Shown here: positions 59,646 to 64,000 of the stretch, piece by piece
Numbering within the stretch: the stretch's first letter is position 1
Layout: every line of letters starts with the position of its first letter
Assembly (NCBI GenBank): GCA_003508835.1
Contig: PUFA01000022.1
Location: 5,890,001 to 5,954,000 of the forward strand
Reading direction: 5' to 3'
DNA length: 64,000 bases
Source: Eonycteris spelaea
Taxonomy: Eukaryota; Chordata; Mammalia; Chiroptera; Pteropodidae
The notes under the pieces: generated by a model
The model's database searches: none
The model's input: only the letters and a program-made list of their open reading frames with translations
What the model was told of the DNA's origin: nothing
Program-made: the position numbers and the translations under genes

Positions 59646-62584
59646 TTTCTAGATTAAATTTGGTAAAGACATTTGCAATATATAAAGAGCTATGTCAATA
59701 TATTATATATCGATATGTTACAAATGTTATGTATATGTTATAAAAATATAATAATGTTTTATTATTTACAACTTTATTACACTGAAGTCTAACTTAATTA
59801 ATATTCATCATTTTGGAATGATGAACAGAATAAATTATGACATGAACTGATAAAATTTCCACTTATATTCCTCTTACCCCTTACTGTTTGCCTTCTATGT
59901 CTACTCTAAAATTTTTGCTAGTATTTGGAGTCTCTTGGAGGCAACTTTGAATATAGAGTTATAGAGTATTATTTGATTATTTTTAACTATATTTTTAGAA
60001 GGTAATAAATTCTCTCTATGTTTAAAATATAGAAAAATCAAAATCAGTAGAGAATATGTAAGTCTGGGGTTGATATTAAAAGTTCTCAGATGGATCAGGG
60101 GGCCAAAGCAGTGAACTGAATCTCTCCTCCTCCTAATGGTTTTTCCTTATATTATTTAAAGTACTCAAAGAGAATTAATCCTTGTTGTGGAGAACATGAA
60201 AGGAACAGATCAATTTTTCTCTCAAAGGAGTTTTCAAATAACCCATATAACCTTTGCCTTTTTGATTGTTCAAAATCCTAAGGTATCTTAGTGTGTCTCT
60301 GGAGGTTTCTTTTTTTTTCTTCCTTTTCAATATTTGTTTTAGGGTTGGTTTTTGCCTGGGGCAAGAATCTAATAGAGGAGAATCAGTAACATTTTAAAAG
60401 CCCAAGAATCTAATATGCATTTTTTAATCTACCATTTGAAGGACTATTTTTCTTTCTTAAACCAAGACGAATCTAGGAAGAATAGCTGGAGAACTGAGAA
60501 TTGCAAAAATTAAACTTCTGCAAATATTTTTTAAACGTTTGTCTAAATTCATGTCTCTAGCCGTAATAATCACTTTCCCTGATTCTCCGAAGAATTCTTT
60601 CACCAGTTTTGCTTTATATAACTGTGGAGACATATGAACATTCTTATAGCTATTGACAGATCCCTATACATATCACATTTCTAGGACTCATAAAAGGATA
60701 CATTATTTTATTAAATCACCTGTCTAGGTGATTTTGCCATATGGAAAGTGGACCCATGATGATACTTTTTGTTTCCTGTTTTCAATGTCACCTCCTATCC
60801 CATATCCTTTAGTCCTAATGATGTTTGAATATTCCTTTCCCTAGGCATAGTCACCTAAGTAGATGGTCATTAATTCTTTTGGGGAAAAGCTAGGGGATCA
60901 TTACAGTGTATAATACAGTAAATAATCCCTATGGGGACCCTCATGACTGCTTCTGTCAGTGGATTTCAAAGCAGAAACATATCTTCGGTTCATGAATTAA
61001 GTAAGTGATGGTGATTTTTAATCATGGAGACCACTCTCAATCTCTTGCTCTTCCATTCTTCCCTTGTGGTTGGATTCTAACATGCATGCGCTTCTTAACT
61101 TTCCCCTCCCCTTCCTTTATCGTCAGCCACAGCAGTAGGAATATTGTCACACCATCTGGCCTAACCATTGCTTTCTCCAGGTTTCTAAGAGCTACACTAG
61201 CAGAGAGTATAGCTCATTCCTCACAGTCCTTGCCAGAATGTTAACTCCTGTGACCTGAGAAAGGACCCCCAAGCAATCATTAATTATCATCTTATATCGT
61301 ATTTGGCCACTTTGCTCAACTACTCTTGTATCCAATCCCAAGAATACATCTTGCACTCCTGTCTGTGCACATGGTGACTATTTCTTGTGGCTTCTTTAAG
61401 GTGTATTTATTTCCTGCCTTACAGGCTCAGCACACCCCAGTAAGTTATCATGGGATTTAACCATTCTTACTGGAAAAGAAATCAGGGGAGAGGGAGGTTT
61501 CCTGAGGGACAGCTGTTGTCATCCAGTGGAGGAGTGATAGTTTCAACTCCGGAGGGAAGGACCACATTCTGAAAGTCCAAGGGTTAAGAAAGTCTTAGAG
61601 AACTCAAGTCCTTGGAGGCAGCTACTTCAATGTCTCCACGTTATATTTCAGGTTTTCTGCTTTTCTCAGTCGGGACCTTGACTTTGGGATCATAGACCAG
61701 ACTAATCTTAGAATTTTCACGTCTCAGATATCTACAGTTGTATCAGAACTCCGGTGGTCTCTTCAGCCATGTCTGCTTTCTCACCGCAGAAGGGAGGCCC
61801 ACTTCATAAGCCACCTAAGAGCCCTGCAGCAGTCAAACGTGGCCTTTCGTGATCTGTGTCATGCACCCGATCTGCGACGCGTCAATCTGACCCTACTGTT
61901 CTGGGAAGCACTGTTTTCCTCACATCTAGTAAATGTCCGAGTCAGGGCATCTGCAAAGGGCATCTCCTTCCACCACTGCACTTCTCAAAGCCGAAAGCAG
62001 TGAAATTGTCAGCAGTCAGGCCACCCGTGCCGGGAGCTGTCAGTGCTTCCTGTAAATTCCTCTACGGGGATCAGCCAGTTAGAGAGAGAGCCAGTCCCCA
62101 AAGGTTTGTCTTACTTCACGTTTCCTTGAAGGGCTTAAGGTATTGCCTGTGCTGGATGGGATTAGCTATGCAAAAGATTTATTGAGGGAGATGATGGTGA
62201 GAGAGCAGAAGATGGAAAAAATCTTCAACATGATGCAGTCTGAGACCTCTGAAAGGTGAGAATTTAAAAAAAAAACAAAAACATTCAGACAATAGCACAA
62301 TCTCGAAATACGTCTGAGCCAGTCTGATGAGGAGTCATGAGCAAAAATTGGCTGTTACATGAATCCTCTGTTGGCAAGGATCGGTCCACCAGGCTCTACT
62401 CAGATATTAGCTAAAAACAGTGCAGGGAAAATGCGGAATCGGGAGAAATCAGCAAAGGATTCCGAAGGGCAGGAGTCAGTCACATCGGGCACTCGCGTGA
62501 AATGTGAAGAGCGCACATCTGTCACCACCATGTTGTTTCTTAAAAAACGTACTTTGGGCATCATCAATTTTCTTTATAGTTTTT
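59646..62584. other. Unassigned DNA, AT-rich then balanced
   Basis: 59646-60900 is AT-rich. From 60900 to 62560 the composition is balanced, with CpG clusters at 61850-62060 and 62440-62520. Frames at 61005-61244, 61856-62185 and 62359-62586 resemble no protein and lack exon context. An old LTR or LINE 5' region is possible, since antisense L1 ORF2 follows, but I cannot name one. Confidence 0.35.
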
Positions 62585-63060
62585 AATTTCTATTCCATGG
62601 ATATTTTAAAATTTTATCTTGATAATGTCCTTCTATTTATTTTGCACGTAATTTGCTTCCCCCCAATTTCTTAAGCCTGGAATGTGTGACATTGATGTTT
62701 AAATCCCACCCTTTTCTAACATAAGCATTTAAATCTACAAGTTTCCTTCCAAGGGCTGCTTGAGCTTCATCCCACAAACTTTAAGAGGTTTTTTTGTTTG
62801 TTTGTTTTTCTTTTATCATTTGGTGTGAGAAATTTTCTAATTCCTCTTGTAATTTCTTCTTTGACTCATGGATATTTTTGGAAGTGGGAGTTTTGATATT
62901 CAAATACTAAGGTTCCAAATATTTCCAAATATTGTTATTGACTTCCAATTTAAATCAATAATGGTCAGAAAAATAGTGCATATTATTTTAATCTTTTAAA
63001 ATGTATTAAAACCAAATATATGGCCCCTTTATAATCTATATTGTTAAGATAACATTTCCT
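62585..63060 (-). repeat. L1 ORF2 fragment, antisense
   Basis: 'taagcatttaaatctacaag' then 'tttccttccaagggctgctt', 'gagcttcatcccacaaactt', 'ttctttgactcatggatatt', 'ttcaatcttttaaaatgtat'-like and 'aatggtcagaaaaatagtgc' follow antisense ORF2. A (TTTG)n run sits at 62795-62808. Confidence 0.75.
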
Positions 63061-64000
63061 CTTGAAAGAGTAATTAGTAAGCCTTTGTTTGATGTGACAC
63101 ATTTCCATGTGGAAAAATTAATTTTCTTATTACTGTATGATAAACTCTTGCCTTTTAAAATGGTGCTTTATTTGAAATTACTTAAAGCATACACAAACAC
63201 TCTCATAGAGAGAAACTGGAATGATGATTTTCTCTAACATATATCAGTGTGAAACTAAAAATCATTTTAAAAGATAGATTTGAAATTATAATTTCTCGAT
63301 ATGCCAAAAAATATTTTGGTGGTTTACATTCCCATTTTCAAACATTTAGACATTGACTTATTTTATTCCTTTCAGGGAGGGGACATTTCCTGCCTAGAGC
63401 ACAATATGTGTTGTCTAAGATATCTTTCCCATGAACTATAAGATCTACTATTGTAATATTTACAAATCTTGTAATTTTTACCTTATAAGCTAACCTAGAT
63501 TTTTGTCTAGGGGCTTATAGCATAAATGGTAAGTGTGGGTTAATGTAAATATTCATGTTAGCTGGCAAGCTAAAAATGTTAAAATGATGCTCTGAGAGCA
63601 GAAAAATACAAAATTAAGGAAAACATAATAAAAAAAAGATGACATTTACAAAGTTAAATATCTTTAGTTTTATTATTTTTTTCAGGGTTAACCTGATAAT
63701 TATTATCATGTAATTAAGATCAGCAAATGCTAAGACTTCGGAATACTTAATTTTATTAAATTTGTGCTTAGATCTTAAATAAAAAATGTCTAGCCATCAA
63801 TAACCACATTAATTTCTGTGTAAAGGCTAAAAAATTAAAGCAATAAGGTAATGTTTTAAAATATTCACTTTCTTACAGTAATTCAGTATATCAAACAAAT
63901 ATTGAAGGGCATTTTTTTTTAGCAACATTCTACACTGCAACTTGGTAGAGTGAACAATGTTTAGAAAATTATATATACTTTTTATCAGTTTCACAAAGAA
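63061..64000. other. AT-rich DNA, nothing recognised
   Basis: Low-CpG AT-rich sequence to the window edge. Could include more decayed L1; not established. Confidence 0.45.

Noticed and set aside
1..64000. CRISPR array, operon, riboswitch or mitochondrial insertion
   Set aside because: The window is mammalian nuclear DNA; the tandem repeats seen are microsatellites and one duplication, and no mitochondrial sequence was recognised.

Overview
This is AT-rich mammalian nuclear DNA with no protein-coding or classical RNA gene that I can support. The longest open frame is 143 codons (32893-33324) and reads straight through a CA microsatellite. No exon, splice-framed reading frame or intact retroelement ORF was recognised. 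The window reads as a gene desert or a very long intron.

The organism is a placental mammal. The old repeats are MIR, L2, MLT1 and MLT2 LTRs, a Tigger/MER2-type DNA transposon, a MER5-like fragment and many dead L1 copies. No Alu, B1/B2, carnivore SINEC, ruminant BovB/Bov-tA, pig PRE-1 or equid ERE copy was seen. The 3' end of the L1 at 44042-44577 resembles, from memory, L1 3' ends of bats, so Chiroptera is a tentative guess and other laurasiatherians stay possible. All family names come from remembered consensus sequences, not from a search.

Layout: 1-9.8 kb is AT-rich unique DNA with a TG repeat (1.8 kb), a compound microsatellite (3.7 kb) and a less AT-rich patch (2.6-3.6 kb). 9.8-20.4 kb holds MIRs, an MLT2-type LTR, L1 pieces and a Tigger-like element lying in L1 sequence. 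22.0-22.9 kb is a CpG-dense non-repetitive patch. 24-34.8 kb carries microsatellites, a GATA tract, L1 fragments, a striking 55-bp inverted repeat (29876-30291) and two CpG-richer or conserved-looking patches (31.6 and 32.9 kb). 35.9-36.4 kb has a consensus-grade CTCF motif and a full OCT4-SOX2 composite motif 0.45 kb apart. 38.4-50.5 kb holds L1s, including an apparently twin-primed one at 44 kb and an ORF2-3'UTR tail at 49.3-50.5 kb. 51.7 kb is an old repeat, 54.4-54.66 kb a recent tandem duplication, and 54.7-56.1 kb the densest CpG patch. 57-63 kb again holds L1 pieces.

Two themes stand out. Several dead L1 copies carry CpGs where the remembered consensus has TpG, CpA or other bases, the opposite of normal CpG decay. 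There are also three kinds of local copy structure: a 54/55 inverted repeat, a 128/132-bp tandem duplication and an isolated exact 27-bp direct repeat. No genes act together here; any function would be regulatory.
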